DNA of 64,000 bases from Actinomadura macra NBRC 14102 (GCF_001552215.1 NZ_BCQT01000028.1:62001-126000), one strand, 5' to 3'; positions 1-8,986 are shown, counted from the stretch's first letter. Translations and numbers: made by a program. Notes: generated by a model from the sequence alone, not told the origin.

Positions 1-475
1 TCATGGCCGCGCCCTCGGTGATGCGGCGCAGCGCCTCGCCGAGGTTGGTGGCGCCGCACACGAACGGGACGGTGAACGCCCACTTGTCGATGTGGTTGTC
101 GTAGTCGGCGGGGGTGAGCACCTCGGACTCGTCGACGTAGTCGACACCGAGGGCCTGGAGCACCCGCGCCTCGACGAAGTGGCCGATACGGGCCTTGGCC
201 ATCACCGGGATGGACACCGCGGAGATGATCCCGTCGATCATGTCGGGGTCGCTCATCCGGGAGATGCCGCCCTCGGCGCGGATGTCGGCGGGCACCCGCT
301 CCAAGGCCATGACGGCCACCGCGCCGGCGTCTTCGGCGATCTTCGCCTGGTCGGGCGTGACGACGTCCATGATCACGCCGCCCTTGAGCATCTCCGCCAT
401 GCCGCGCTTGACGCGTGCGGTCCCGGTCTCGGGCGCGGCGTTCTCGGGGGCGGGACTGGAAGTGGACACGGGCAT
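1..475 (-). CDS. pdxS: Pyridoxal 5'-phosphate synthase lyase subunit PdxS (3' end outside window)
   Basis: PdxS builds PLP from ribose 5-phosphate, glyceraldehyde 3-phosphate and ammonia supplied by the PdxT glutaminase. The visible N-terminal ~158 residues carry the family signatures MAEMLKGGVIMDVVT, VMALERVPADIRAEGG, ISRMSDP, MAKARIGHFVEA and LGVDYVDESEVL. The first three hold the start of the (beta/alpha)8 barrel and a catalytic lysine in MAKARIG. The gene runs off the left edge; pdxT would normally follow there. The ATG at 475 sits only 2 nt from a GAGG Shine-Dalgarno (SD) motif, whereas the in-frame GTG at 469 has 8 nt spacing, so the true start may be 469. The family assignment is near certain. 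Confidence 0.97.
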   Translation of the reverse strand, partial: MPVSTSSPAPENAAPETGTARVKRGMAEMLKGGVIMDVVTPDQAKIAEDAGAVAVMALERVPADIRAEGGISRMSDPDMIDGIISAVSIPVMAKARIGHFVEARVLQALGVDYVDESEVLTPADYDNHIDKWAFTVPFVCGATNLGEALRRITEGAAM

Positions 476-590
476 TTCCTCACATGGGCGGACGACAAGT
501 CTCTTCCATGATATTGCCTGCTCGGGCGAGTACTCGACCCGACAGAGTGTCAGCGTGAGGGGGCCCCGACTTACGGAGTGACCAGTGACG

Positions 591-1625
591 CTAGGGAATG
601 CGGGGCTTGCCGTCGTTCAGCAGGACGACCCAGACCTGTCCAGGGGCGAAGTTGATCGGACGGCCGTCCGGGGTGGTGTAGGTGGTGCCCTGCGCCTCTG
701 TCGGCCGCGACCATGTCGCCTGGTAGGACTTCCCGTCCCGCAGGACGAGCGCGCGGCCGGTCCCGGTGGTGTGGATCAGCGGGGTGTAGCTGCCGAGGAA
801 GTCGTGGAACCTGGAACGGGTCGTCTTGGCGTACTGGACGACGATCGTCCGGCCGCCGAGCCGCCCGCCCTCGGCCGCGAGGTCGGGCTGCCCGCCCCAG
901 GTGGCGAGCCACCGCCGCTGCTCGGCCGACCAGACGAAGCCCATGGTGGCGGCCGGCCACCGGGCGGTGAAGGACCGGGTGGGCCTGCCGCCTTCGGGTG
1001 CCGGGCCGAACCGGAAGCCGATGTCACGGGGCGGGGCGGCCTTGGGCGCCTGCTTGAGCAGGTTCCTCGGGTCGGCGTAGAGGTTGTACGGGATGGGTTT
1101 GGGTCCGGCGCGGAAGTAGGCGGACCCGCCGTTGTCCTGGGAGATGTCGTACACCGGCGCTCTGCGGATGTACTTCTTCATCTTGCTCTGGACGCCGGAG
1201 AAGGCGAAGGCGGGGCGTCCGAACTGCGGCAGGATGTGCAGATCGGAGATGCGGGCGCTGCGGACGGGCCCGACACGCCTCGGCAGCTGGGACGAGTAGA
1301 CCGCCATCAGCCGGGTCTCGCCGCCCTCGACCTGCTCCACGTAGACGATGTCGGCGGCCGACACCCCGGACTGCGGCAGCGCCGGCTGGGTGTTCTCGAT
1401 CTTGACGGCGAGGACCGGGTTCCGCACACCCGTCCTGCCGCCGGTGAACGGGTGGGTCGTCGGCACCGGGGTGGCGGACCCGGTCCCCCCGGCGTTCGGC
1501 GGGGCGGCGCCCTCCGGCCCGTTCGAGTCGTCGGAGCAGGCGGCGAGGCCGCCGGCAAGGACGGTGAGGGCCGCGAGACCCGCGGCCGTCCGACCCCGGA
1601 GGGCTGTCTCCCGCGCCGTTCGCAC
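591..1625 (-). CDS. DUF3048 domain-containing lipoprotein
   Basis: The product is a 344-residue exported protein. The GTG start at 1625 is preceded by GGAGG at 8 nt and begins a signal peptide ending in a lipobox, LAGGLAAC, so it is probably a lipoprotein on the outer face of the membrane. The body matches the DUF3048 (YerB-like) family: LAVKIENTQPALPQSGVSAADIVYVEQVEGG and RRVGPVRSARISDLHILPQFG near the N-terminus, and a C-terminal half with TYTTPDGRPINFAPGQVWVVLL. No enzymatic function is established for the family. It lies between pdxS and the LemA-like gene on the same strand, but gaps of 115 and 46 nt give no strong operon argument. Confidence 0.9.
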   Translation of the reverse strand: MRTARETALRGRTAAGLAALTVLAGGLAACSDDSNGPEGAAPPNAGGTGSATPVPTTHPFTGGRTGVRNPVLAVKIENTQPALPQSGVSAADIVYVEQVEGGETRLMAVYSSQLPRRVGPVRSARISDLHILPQFGRPAFAFSGVQSKMKKYIRRAPVYDISQDNGGSAYFRAGPKPIPYNLYADPRNLLKQAPKAAPPRDIGFRFGPAPEGGRPTRSFTARWPAATMGFVWSAEQRRWLATWGGQPDLAAEGGRLGGRTIVVQYAKTTRSRFHDFLGSYTPLIHTTGTGRALVLRDGKSYQATWSRPTEAQGTTYTTPDGRPINFAPGQVWVVLLNDGKPRIP

Positions 1626-1671
1626 GATATTGGCCTCCCTTGAGCAATCTGCCCGAGGGTAGCGAACAGTC

Positions 1672-2214
1672 TCAAATGCCCGGTGGGGAGTCGTCGATTT
1701 CGAAGAAGTCGGGCAGCGGCGCGCGCCCGGCGAGCGGCAGCACCCGGATGAGCACCTTGCGGCGGGCGATGCGGGCCTGGGAGACGGCGTCGTTGTAGAA
1801 CCGGCGGGCATAGGCCACCTTCGCGGCGGCCGAGGACAGTTCCTCCAGTACGGCCTTCCCAGCGCCCTCCCCCTTGGCGCTGAGCGTGCTGGTGAACTCG
1901 GGCTGGTCGACGACCGCACGCAGCGCCCGGGACAGGTCGCTCTCGGCGAACTCCCGGTTGTCGGCGTCTGCGGTGCGGGCCTCGTGCGCGGCGGTGGCCA
2001 GCACCAGGCTGGTCGCAGGGTCCAGTAGCCGGGACGCCGCCAGTTCCAGGGCGGCGGCGGCGCGGCGGACCAGCGCGGCGTCCAGCGCGGCGCGGGCCGT
2101 CTCGACCCGGACGTGGAGCCGGTCCAGGCGGGTGGCGCGCCACGAGACGTACACCGCGACCAGGAAGACGACCGAGATCCAGAAGAGGACGTCGATGATC
2201 CAGTCGTAGGACAC
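1672..2214 (-). CDS. LemA-like membrane protein
   Basis: This 180-residue protein has one N-terminal membrane helix (residues about 4-25, IIDVLFWISVVFLVAVYVSW) followed by a long helical, Ala/Arg-rich cytoplasmic or peripheral part. The segment ARRFYNDAVSQARIARRKV contains the FYNDAV motif typical of the LemA family, whose members are helical-bundle membrane proteins of unclear function. The rest of the protein diverges from classical LemA, so the relation is likely but not certain. It starts 10 nt downstream of the pimA stop on the same strand and is probably co-transcribed with pgsA-patA-pimA, which would place it in cell-envelope work. A nudix hydrolase occupies this position in mycobacteria. 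Confidence 0.75.
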   Translation of the reverse strand: MSYDWIIDVLFWISVVFLVAVYVSWRATRLDRLHVRVETARAALDAALVRRAAAALELAASRLLDPATSLVLATAAHEARTADADNREFAESDLSRALRAVVDQPEFTSTLSAKGEGAGKAVLEELSSAAAKVAYARRFYNDAVSQARIARRKVLIRVLPLAGRAPLPDFFEIDDSPPGI

Positions 2215-2224
2215 CGTTGGCCCC

Positions 2225-3427
2225 CTAGGCGCCGAGGCCGGACTCGACGACCCCGGCGCTCCCCTGCCCGGCGCCTTCGTACCCGGTGGCCTGCTGGGAC
2301 ACCGTCTCGTACACCCTCAGCACATCCCTGGCCACCGACGACCAGTCGTAGGCGCGGACGGCGGCGCGAGCCTCGGCGGACAGCTGCTTGCGCCGAGCGG
2401 GATCGTCGAGGAGATCCCCGGCGGCAGCGGCGAGTGCCTCGTGGTCGCCCGCCGGGAACAGCACCCCCGCGCGGCCGCCGAGCAGCACCCGGTCGAACGC
2501 CTCGATGTCACTGGCGAGGATGGGGGCGCCCGCCGACATCGCCTCGGCGAGCACGATGCCGAAGCTTTCGCCGCCGGTGTTGGGGGCGACGAACACGTCC
2601 ACCGAGTGGTAGGCGCGGATCTTGTCCTCCTCGCTGACCATGCCGAGGACGACGACGCGGTCGCGCAGTTCCGGCGAGATCCTCGCCGCCACCTCGTCGG
2701 CGTCGCCGGGGCCGGCGATCAGCAGCCGCAGGCCGGGGCGGCGGCGACCGAGGATCTCGAAGGCGCGCAGCAGGACCGGCAGGCCCTTGCGGGGCTCGTC
2801 CATGCGGCCGAGGAAGCCCAGGGCCCCGCCATCGCCGGCGCCCCGCGTACCACCATGCCCGTCGCCGCGGCCGGGCCAGCCGGGCAGCGGGTCGGCCATC
2901 GCGTACCGCTCGGTCGCGACGCCGTTGGGGATCAGCACGGCGTCACCGCCCAGGTGCTCGACGAGCGTGGTGCGGGCCGCCTCCGACACCGCGATGCGCC
3001 CGGTGATCTTCTCCAGGGCGCTCTGCAGGATCGGCGCGGTGACCGACACCACGCGCGATCTTTCGTAGGACGCGTGGAACGTGCCCACGATGGGCCCGTC
3101 CGCCGCCCAGCAGGCCAGCAGGCCGAGCGAGGGCGCAGCGGGCTCGTGGACGTGCAGGACGTCGAAGCGGCCCTCGTTGATCCAGCGGCGGACCCGCCCC
3201 GCCGACAGGAACCCGAACGCCAGCCGGGCGACGGAGCCGTTGTAAGGCACGGGCACAGCCCGCCCGGCCGAGACCACGTAGGGAGGGAGTTCGGCGTCGT
3301 CGTCGGCGGGCGTGATGACCGACACGTGGTGGCCCAGCGCGATCAAAGCCTCGGCCAGGTCGCGGATATGCTGCTGGACGCCGCCCGGGACGTTCCAGGT
3401 GTAAGGGCAGACGATGCCGACCCTCAT
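2225..3427 (-). CDS. pimA: Phosphatidyl-myo-inositol alpha-mannosyltransferase PimA (GT4)
   Basis: PimA transfers the first mannose from GDP-mannose to the 2-position of phosphatidylinositol on the cytoplasmic face of the membrane, opening PIM and lipomannan synthesis. The 400-residue GT-B protein shows the acceptor-side start MRVGIVCPYTWNVPGGVQQHI with the GGVQ loop, HVHEP at about 113, the GDP-sugar site FLGRMDEPRKGLPVLLRAF and the C-terminal GT4 signature NTGGESFGIVLAEAMSAGAPI. A Gly/Asp-rich insert near residues 205-220 is longer than in mycobacterial PimA. The ATG overlaps the patA stop by 4 nt (ATGA), so the two are translationally coupled. Gene order pgsA-patA-pimA matches mycobacteria. 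Confidence 0.95.
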   Translation of the reverse strand: MRVGIVCPYTWNVPGGVQQHIRDLAEALIALGHHVSVITPADDDAELPPYVVSAGRAVPVPYNGSVARLAFGFLSAGRVRRWINEGRFDVLHVHEPAAPSLGLLACWAADGPIVGTFHASYERSRVVSVTAPILQSALEKITGRIAVSEAARTTLVEHLGGDAVLIPNGVATERYAMADPLPGWPGRGDGHGGTRGAGDGGALGFLGRMDEPRKGLPVLLRAFEILGRRRPGLRLLIAGPGDADEVAARISPELRDRVVVLGMVSEEDKIRAYHSVDVFVAPNTGGESFGIVLAEAMSAGAPILASDIEAFDRVLLGGRAGVLFPAGDHEALAAAAGDLLDDPARRKQLSAEARAAVRAYDWSSVARDVLRVYETVSQQATGYEGAGQGSAGVVESGLGA

Positions 3428-4368
3428 CGGCGCCCCTCCGCCAGATCCTCCACCCAGACCTTCTGCAGCATGTGCCAGTCCTCCGGGTGCGCTGCGATGC
3501 CCTCCTGGAAGGCGCGCGCCAGTTCCTGGGTCATGACCTGGATCCTCTCCTGTCTGACGCCCTCGTCAGGGACGGGGATCTCCTCGTGCACGCGTGCCGC
3601 CCAGTACTCGTCTTCGTACCACAGTGTCACGGGAATGAGCGCGGCCCCCGTCTGGATCGCCAGGGCCGCCGCCACCGCGGGCATGCGGGCCGTGGCGCCG
3701 AAGAACTCGACGTCCACGCCGTGCGCGGTCAGATCACGGTCGACGACCAGGCACACCGGGCGTCCGGCGCGCAGCCGCCGCGCCATCAGCCCGAACGCGG
3801 ACGCGCCCCGGTGGGCCAGGACCTCCATGCCGAGGCCCTCGCGGAAGGCGACGAACCGGTCGAACAGCGACTCCGGCTTGAGGCGTTCGGCGACGGTGGT
3901 GAACGGGTGGCCGTGGTGCACGAGCCAGGCGCCGGCGTGCTCGTAGTTGCCCATGTGGGGCAGGGCCAGGATGACCCCCCGCCCGGCGTCGAGATTGTTG
4001 AAGATCTTCTTCTCGCCGGTGATGCGCATCCCGCCGACGATCCGCGCCCGGTCGTACTCGGGGAGCCGGAAGACCTCCAGCCAGTAGCGGAAGTAGGACC
4101 GCAGCACCCTCTTGCTGAGGACACGGACCTCGTCGTCCACCTCCCGCTTGCCGAGGACACGGCACATGTTCTTCTCCAGCTGCCGGACCCCGGCGCCGTG
4201 CCGGTGCCAGGTGCGGTCGGCCAGTGCGGTGAAGGCCACCCGCGCCGCCCGCTCGGGCATCTTGCGGACGACCGTCCACCCCAGCGCGTACGCGGCGTCC
4301 ATCGCCTTGTCGCGGAGCGACATGGGGCCGCGGGGCGGCGCAGGCCCGGAGCCGCGCCGCGCGGTCAT
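3424..4368 (-). CDS. patA: Phosphatidylinositol mannoside acyltransferase (PatA/HtrB-like)
   Basis: PatA acylates the 6-position of the PIM mannose with palmitate. The 314-residue protein belongs to the LpxL/HtrB acyltransferase family. The catalytic H-x4-E/D type motif is seen as LPHMGNYEHAG, followed by LVVDRDLTAHGVDVEFFG and WHMLQKVWVEDL near the C-terminus. A downstream ATG at MSLRDKAM would give a form 15 residues shorter, closer to family length. The start chosen here overlaps the pgsA stop as ATGA, and the stop overlaps the pimA start in the same way. The three genes therefore form one tight operon for PIM synthesis at the inner membrane. Confidence 0.93.
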   Translation of the reverse strand: MTARRGSGPAPPRGPMSLRDKAMDAAYALGWTVVRKMPERAARVAFTALADRTWHRHGAGVRQLEKNMCRVLGKREVDDEVRVLSKRVLRSYFRYWLEVFRLPEYDRARIVGGMRITGEKKIFNNLDAGRGVILALPHMGNYEHAGAWLVHHGHPFTTVAERLKPESLFDRFVAFREGLGMEVLAHRGASAFGLMARRLRAGRPVCLVVDRDLTAHGVDVEFFGATARMPAVAAALAIQTGAALIPVTLWYEDEYWAARVHEEIPVPDEGVRQERIQVMTQELARAFQEGIAAHPEDWHMLQKVWVEDLAEGRR

Positions 4369-5009
4369 GGGCGCGGCTCCGCCGCGGGTTCGGAGGCGGG
4401 CTTGGGGTCGGGATCGGCCTTCGCCTGGACGTAGACGGTGGCGAACCGCTGCCCGACCGTGACCGTGCTGAGTGCCGCCAGCACCCACAGGGCCAGGGCC
4501 AGGATGTACGGGACGCCGAGACCGTCGAACCCGGCGGCGACCAGCGCGACGATCAGCCGTTCGGCCCGCTCGGCGATCCCCACGTTGCAGGTGTAGCCGA
4601 GACCCTCGGCACGGGCCTTGGCGTAGGAGACCACGACCCCGGACACCAGGCAGTACAGGGCGACCGCGGCGAGCGGCTCCTGCCCGTCCCGGTAGAGCCC
4701 GATCATCAGCCCAGAGAAGATCGCGGCGTCGGCGACCCGGTCCATCGTGGAGTCCAGGAAGGCGCCGAACTTGGAGATCTTGCCGGTGACACGGGCGACG
4801 GCGCCGTCCAGCATGTCGAACAGGACGAACGCGGTGATCACCATCGTTCCCCAGAAGAACTCGCCTCGCGGGTACAGCACGAGAGCGCCGACGGCGACGC
4901 CGACCGTCCCGATCACGGTGATGGCGTTCGGCGAGACCCCGGTCCGCGCGACCACCTGGCCGATGGGGGTCAGTACGCGCCCCAGCGCGGGCCTGATTCT
5001 GTTGAGCAT
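4365..5009 (-). CDS. pgsA: Phosphatidylinositol phosphate synthase PgsA (CDP-alcohol phosphatidyltransferase)
   Basis: The enzyme joins CDP-diacylglycerol with inositol 1-phosphate to make phosphatidylinositol phosphate, the lipid base for PIMs. The 214-residue multi-pass protein holds the complete CDP-alcohol phosphatidyltransferase motif DG-x2-AR-x8-G-x3-D-x3-D in DGAVARVTGKISKFGAFLDS and TMDR, with all three metal-binding aspartates of the core present. About five membrane helices follow hydrophobicity. The acidic/proline tail (DPDPKPASEPAAEPRP) is a low-complexity end. The start at 5009 begins MLNRIRPALGRVLTPIG as in actinobacterial orthologues; reading further upstream gives implausible sequence. 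It is the first gene of the pgsA-patA-pimA operon. Confidence 0.94.
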   Translation of the reverse strand: MLNRIRPALGRVLTPIGQVVARTGVSPNAITVIGTVGVAVGALVLYPRGEFFWGTMVITAFVLFDMLDGAVARVTGKISKFGAFLDSTMDRVADAAIFSGLMIGLYRDGQEPLAAVALYCLVSGVVVSYAKARAEGLGYTCNVGIAERAERLIVALVAAGFDGLGVPYILALALWVLAALSTVTVGQRFATVYVQAKADPDPKPASEPAAEPRP

Positions 5010-5322
5010 CGCCGTCCGTTCTCGTGGTGTCGGGTAGAGGCCCCCCGCGGGCTGCCGCAGCGCGCTCAATCGTAGTGCGCGCGCCGCCCGCGGACGGTCA
5101 AGCCGGGTTCCGGCCCGCGCGCAGGCCGCAGAGATGACGGATGTTTGTCGTTCACCCCTTGTGATCCGGCCCGTCACGGGAAAGGGTGTTGACACGGGTG
5201 TGACGCCGGTCACGCACGTTGGAGGAGGTCGGACGCCGCACTCGGACGTCAGGGCCGGCCCGCGGGGCGCGGCCCCAGCCACACGCGGGCCTCCGCGGCG
5301 AGGCCCGTCCGAGGAGGTAGCC
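5010..5322. promoter_or_regulatory. Divergent intergenic region between pgsA and EF-G2
   Basis: This 313-nt gap separates two divergently transcribed genes and should hold both promoters. On the plus strand a perfect TTGACA (5189-5194) is seen, but no good -10 at 17-18 nt. Overlapping downstream, TGTGA-N6-TCACG at 5199-5214 resembles the CRP/FNR palindrome TGTGA-N6-TCACA with one mismatch. On the minus strand TTGACC (5096-5101) and TACGAT (5069-5074) are 21 nt apart, too far for a standard promoter. No convincing small gene was seen. Confidence 0.45.
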
Positions 5323-7488
5323 ATGGCGGACAAGGGAGGCCACCCGGGAGCCCCCGGCAGGGCACCGGAGGCCGGCGGGTGCGACAAGGTGCGCAACGTC
5401 GCGCTGGTCGGCCATTCGGGGGCGGGCAAGACCACGCTCGCGGAGGCACTGCTCGCCGCGACGGGCACGGTGCAGCGGGCGGGAAAGGTGGAGGACGGCA
5501 CGACCGTCAGCGACTTCGACGAGGTCGAGACGCGCCAGCAGCGCTCGGTCAATCTCGCGCTCGCGCCGTTCCAGTACGGGGACATCAAGGTCAATCTGAT
5601 CGACACGCCGGGATACGCCGACTTCGTGGGCGACCTGCGCGCGGGGCTGCGCGGCGCCGACGCGGCACTGTTCGTGATCTCGGCGGTGGACGGCATCGAC
5701 GGGCTGACCCGGATGCTGTGGGAGGAGTGCGCGGCCGTCCAGATGCCGCGCGCGGTCGTCATCACCAAGATCGACCAGCAGCGCGGCGACTTCGACGACG
5801 TGGTACTGACCTGCCAGGACGTCTTCGGCGAGGGCGTGCTGCCGCTCTACTTCCCGGCGAGCGACGGCGATGGGCTGAAGGGCCTGATCGGGCTGCTGAC
5901 GCAGCGCTGCCTCGACTACTCCACCGGGCAGCGCACCGAGTGCATGCCGGACCCGGAGTACCTGGACCAGATCTCCGAACAGCGCGCCTCGCTGATCGAG
6001 GGGATCATCCAGGAGAGCGAGGACGAGAGCCTCATGGACCGGTACCTGACCGGTGAGGAGATCGACATCAAGGCGCTCGTCGAGGATCTGGAGACCGCGG
6101 TGGCGCGCGGCAGCTTCTACCCGGTGCTGGCCACGTCCGTCCCGCACGGGGACCACCCCGGCCCGGTGATCGGGATGCAGGAACTCCTGGAGGTCATCGC
6201 CCAGGGTTTCCCGTCCCCGCTGGAGCACGGGATCCCGTCCGTGACGCCGGTGAAGGGCGGCCCGCCGAAGGAGATCGCCTGCGACGCGGAGGGGCCGCTG
6301 GTCGCCGAGGTGATCAAGACGACCTCCGACCCGTACGTCGGACGGATCTCCCTGGTCCGGGTGTTCTCCGGGACGCTGCGCCCCGACACCGTCGTCCACG
6401 TCTCCGGGCACGGCATGGAGGACCGCGGCCACGAGGACCACGACGTCGACGAGCGCGTCGGCGCCCTCACCTCCCCGCTCGGCAAGACGCAGCGGACCGT
6501 CGCGTCCTGCACGGCGGGCGACATCTGCGCGGTCGCCAAGCTGGCGCGCGCCGAGACCGGCGACACGCTGTCCGACCCGTCCGCGCCGGTGGTGATGGCC
6601 CCCTGGTCGATGCCGGACCCGCTGCTGCCCGTCGCCATCCGGGCCAAGTCCAAGGCGGACGAGGACAAGCTCAGCCAGGCCCTCGGGCGGCTCGTCGCCG
6701 AGGACCCCACGCTGCGGCTGGAGAACAACGCCGAGACCCGCCAGCTCGTCCTGTGGTGCATGGGCGAGGCCCACGCGGACGTGCTGATCGACCGCCTCCA
6801 CACCCGCTACGGCGTCGAGGTCGAGCGGATCGGGTTGCGGGTGCCGCTGCGGGAGACGTTCGGTGGAACCGCCAAGGGCCTCGGCCGGCACGTCAAGCAG
6901 AGCGGCGGACACGGCCAGTACGGCATCTGCCACATCGATGTGGAGCCGCTGCCGTCCGGCACGGGGTTCGAGTTCGTCGACAAGATCGTCGGTGGAGTCG
7001 TGCCGCGGCAGTTCATCCCCTCGGTCGAGAAGGGGCTCCGGCAGCAGATGAGCCGTGGCGTGTCGGCCGGCTACCCGCTCGTCGACATCAAGGTCACCCT
7101 GCACGACGGCAAGGCCCACTCGGTGGACTCCTCCGACATGGCCTTCCAGGCCGCCGGCGCCCTGGCGCTCAAGGACGCGGCGGGCGCGGTGCCGATCCTG
7201 CTGCTGGAACCGGTCGACGAGATGGCCGTCCTCATCGCCGACGAGTACGTGGGCGCGGTCATGTCCGACCTCACCTCCCGGCGCGGGCGCGTCCTCGGCT
7301 CCGAGGCCGTCCCCGGCGGCCGCACCATGATCAAGGCGGAGGTCCCGCAACTGGAGATCATCCGTTACGCGATCGACCTGCGCTCGATGTCCCAGGGCAC
7401 GGGCACCTTCAACCGCTCCTTCCTCCGCTACGAACCGCTCCCCTCCCACCTGGCCGACAAGGTCGCCGCCGAGTCCAGGGACGACTAG
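5323..7488 (+). CDS. Elongation factor G-like protein EF-G2
   Basis: This 721-residue translational GTPase paralogue of EF-G is common in actinobacteria as FusA2/EF-G2; its cellular role is poorly defined and it does not replace EF-G. The GTP-binding motifs are present: P-loop GHSGAGKT at 30-37, DTPG at 94-97 and TKID at 148-151. The switch I region reads ETRQQRSVNLAL instead of the RGITI motif of true EF-G, which marks the EF-G2 group. Domains II-V follow, with the domain IV HVKQSGGHGQYG segment near residue 525. The ATG at 5323 has GGAGG 6 nt upstream. A strong stem-loop follows the stop. The gene stands alone, between pgsA and a deacetylase. Confidence 0.93.
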   Translation: MADKGGHPGAPGRAPEAGGCDKVRNVALVGHSGAGKTTLAEALLAATGTVQRAGKVEDGTTVSDFDEVETRQQRSVNLALAPFQYGDIKVNLIDTPGYADFVGDLRAGLRGADAALFVISAVDGIDGLTRMLWEECAAVQMPRAVVITKIDQQRGDFDDVVLTCQDVFGEGVLPLYFPASDGDGLKGLIGLLTQRCLDYSTGQRTECMPDPEYLDQISEQRASLIEGIIQESEDESLMDRYLTGEEIDIKALVEDLETAVARGSFYPVLATSVPHGDHPGPVIGMQELLEVIAQGFPSPLEHGIPSVTPVKGGPPKEIACDAEGPLVAEVIKTTSDPYVGRISLVRVFSGTLRPDTVVHVSGHGMEDRGHEDHDVDERVGALTSPLGKTQRTVASCTAGDICAVAKLARAETGDTLSDPSAPVVMAPWSMPDPLLPVAIRAKSKADEDKLSQALGRLVAEDPTLRLENNAETRQLVLWCMGEAHADVLIDRLHTRYGVEVERIGLRVPLRETFGGTAKGLGRHVKQSGGHGQYGICHIDVEPLPSGTGFEFVDKIVGGVVPRQFIPSVEKGLRQQMSRGVSAGYPLVDIKVTLHDGKAHSVDSSDMAFQAAGALALKDAAGAVPILLLEPVDEMAVLIADEYVGAVMSDLTSRRGRVLGSEAVPGGRTMIKAEVPQLEIIRYAIDLRSMSQGTGTFNRSFLRYEPLPSHLADKVAAESRDD

Positions 7489-7497
7489 CCCCGCGGA

Positions 7498-7544
7498 CAC
7501 CAGGCCGGAACGGCCAGGTCCGGCCGGACCCTTCCGGCCTGGTG
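7498..7544 (+). terminator. Stem-loop after EF-G2
   Basis: A perfect 13-bp inverted repeat, CACCAGGCCGGAA (7498-7510) and TTCCGGCCTGGTG (7532-7544), starts 9 nt after the EF-G2 stop. Its 21-nt loop contains a second palindrome, GGTCCGGCCGGACC. There is no clear T tract, as is usual for actinobacterial terminators. Confidence 0.75.
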
Positions 7545-7657
7545 CTCCACGGCGGAATTCATCCTTTCGACACCCCGGCCTCATCCCAGAGAGTGAGCGC
7601 CGATTCGACCCCCGGGGCGATCATCTTCGGACCTCGCCGTGAAATTCTGGCTGGGCT

Positions 7658-8521
7658 ATGGAAGACGCGGGGGAAGATCAGCGGCCCGAGGGGCCCGGGC
7701 GCCGCCGAGTGGTCAAGAGGCTCGGCCTCGCCGCCGGCGGCCTGCTCGCGGCCGGCGCCGGGTTCGTCGCCGAGGAGGCATGGCGCGAGCAGGACCCGCC
7801 GACGCCCGCGTCGGCTGCCTCCGTGGACTCCTGGCAGCCGCCCGGGCGCCAGGTCGACGTCATCTGGGCCGTCGACACCGCGCGCCGCCTCATCGCGCTC
7901 ACCTTCGACGACGGCCCGATGGAGCGCTGGACTCCGCAGGCCCTCGACGCGCTGGACGCCGAGAAGGTCCCCGCGACGTTCTTCGTCGTCGGCAGCCGGC
8001 TCGTCCGCAACGCCGACCTGGTCAGGGGCCGCCTCGACCGCCACGAGATCGGCAACCACACCTGGCAGCACGACGACCTGTCGAGGATGAGTCACCGCAG
8101 CGCCTACCGCTCCATCCACCGCACCCACGAGGCGATCAAGGAGGTCACCGGCCGGGAGCCGCGGCTGCTGCGCCCGCCGTGGGGCCGGCTCGGCGGCACC
8201 ACGCTGCACGTCGCCGCCGAGCACGGCTACGACATCGCGCTGTGGTCGCTGCTGGTGCAGGACCGCCGCTTCGGGGAGGAGCCGTCCGAACTGGTGGACA
8301 CGGTCGTCACCAACGCCAGGCCCGGCACGATCCTGCTCGCCCACGACGTCGGCGCGCCGAGCCGCAAGGTCGCCGTCCAGCAGTTGCCCGCCATGATCCA
8401 GGGGCTGCGGGCCCGGGGGTTCGAGTTCGTCACGGTGTCGCAGCTCCGGCAGGCGGGGACCCGTGGGGGCGCCGGGTCGACGCGGCCGGTCATCGCGCCG
8501 ACGCCGCGGAGGCGGCTCTAG
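7658..8521 (+). CDS. Polysaccharide deacetylase family protein (CE4/NodB)
   Basis: The 287-residue protein is predicted to remove N-acetyl groups from a cell-wall or exported glycan. The N-terminus has a twin-arginine-like basic run and hydrophobic stretch (RRRVVKRLGLAAGGLLAAGAGF), suggesting export or membrane anchoring. The NodB domain is complete: TFDDGP (82-87) with the catalytic base aspartate, the metal-binding HTWQH (134-138), RPPWG (172-176) and the late ILLAHDVG with the general-acid histidine. The SD before the ATG at 7658 is weak. It precedes two small genes on the same strand; the next begins within 10 nt, so a shared transcript is likely. The substrate cannot be read from the sequence. 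Confidence 0.92.
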   Translation: MEDAGEDQRPEGPGRRRVVKRLGLAAGGLLAAGAGFVAEEAWREQDPPTPASAASVDSWQPPGRQVDVIWAVDTARRLIALTFDDGPMERWTPQALDALDAEKVPATFFVVGSRLVRNADLVRGRLDRHEIGNHTWQHDDLSRMSHRSAYRSIHRTHEAIKEVTGREPRLLRPPWGRLGGTTLHVAAEHGYDIALWSLLVQDRRFGEEPSELVDTVVTNARPGTILLAHDVGAPSRKVAVQQLPAMIQGLRARGFEFVTVSQLRQAGTRGGAGSTRPVIAPTPRRRL

Positions 8522-8530
8522 GGTGGTGTG

Positions 8531-8986
8531 ATGCACATTCCGGCCCTCCGCCTTGGCGCACGCGCCAGGCTGTGGCGCTCCGCCACGGCGATGGCCGGCA
8601 TCGCAGCGCTGCTCTGGAGCAGTGCGTACGGAGCCGACGACGACTTCCCGTTCGGGCCCATGACGCAGTTCGCGTTCTCGGTCGACAACGACGGCGGCGA
8701 GATCCACTCCCACTGGCTGGAGGCCGACACCGCGGCGGGCACGCACGTGAAGCTGTCCATGGACGCCGTGGGGTCCGGCATGAAGCGCGCCGAGATCGAG
8801 GGCCAGATGACCCGGCTCGTCCGCGACCCGTCCCTGTTGCAGGGCATCGCCGACGGGCAGCGCCGGCTGCACCCCCGAGAGCCCCGGCTGACCAGGATCT
8901 ACATCGTGAAACAGGTCCAGACGTTGAAGCACGGCAAGGTGGTGTCGACCACCAGGACGAACCGCGTCGTCTGGGACGTGCGGTGA
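8531..8986 (+). CDS. Small exported protein of unknown function
   Basis: This 151-residue protein starts at ATG 8531 (GTG 8528 is also possible), about 10 nt after the deacetylase stop. Residues 10-36 form a probable signal peptide or anchor (WRSATAMAGIAALLWSSAYGADDD). The remainder is soluble and has the phrase FPFGPMTQFAFSVDNDGGEIHSHWLEA. I do not recognise a characterised family. It overlaps the following HTTM-like gene by 4 nt (GTGA), so the two are translationally coupled and probably work together at the membrane. Confidence 0.8.
   Translation: MHIPALRLGARARLWRSATAMAGIAALLWSSAYGADDDFPFGPMTQFAFSVDNDGGEIHSHWLEADTAAGTHVKLSMDAVGSGMKRAEIEGQMTRLVRDPSLLQGIADGQRRLHPREPRLTRIYIVKQVQTLKHGKVVSTTRTNRVVWDVR

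Noticed and set aside
5152..7584. 810-codon open frame antisense to EF-G2
   Set aside because: Arg/Val/Asp/Leu-biased mirror of the real gene; no family features, while the plus strand encodes a complete GTPase.
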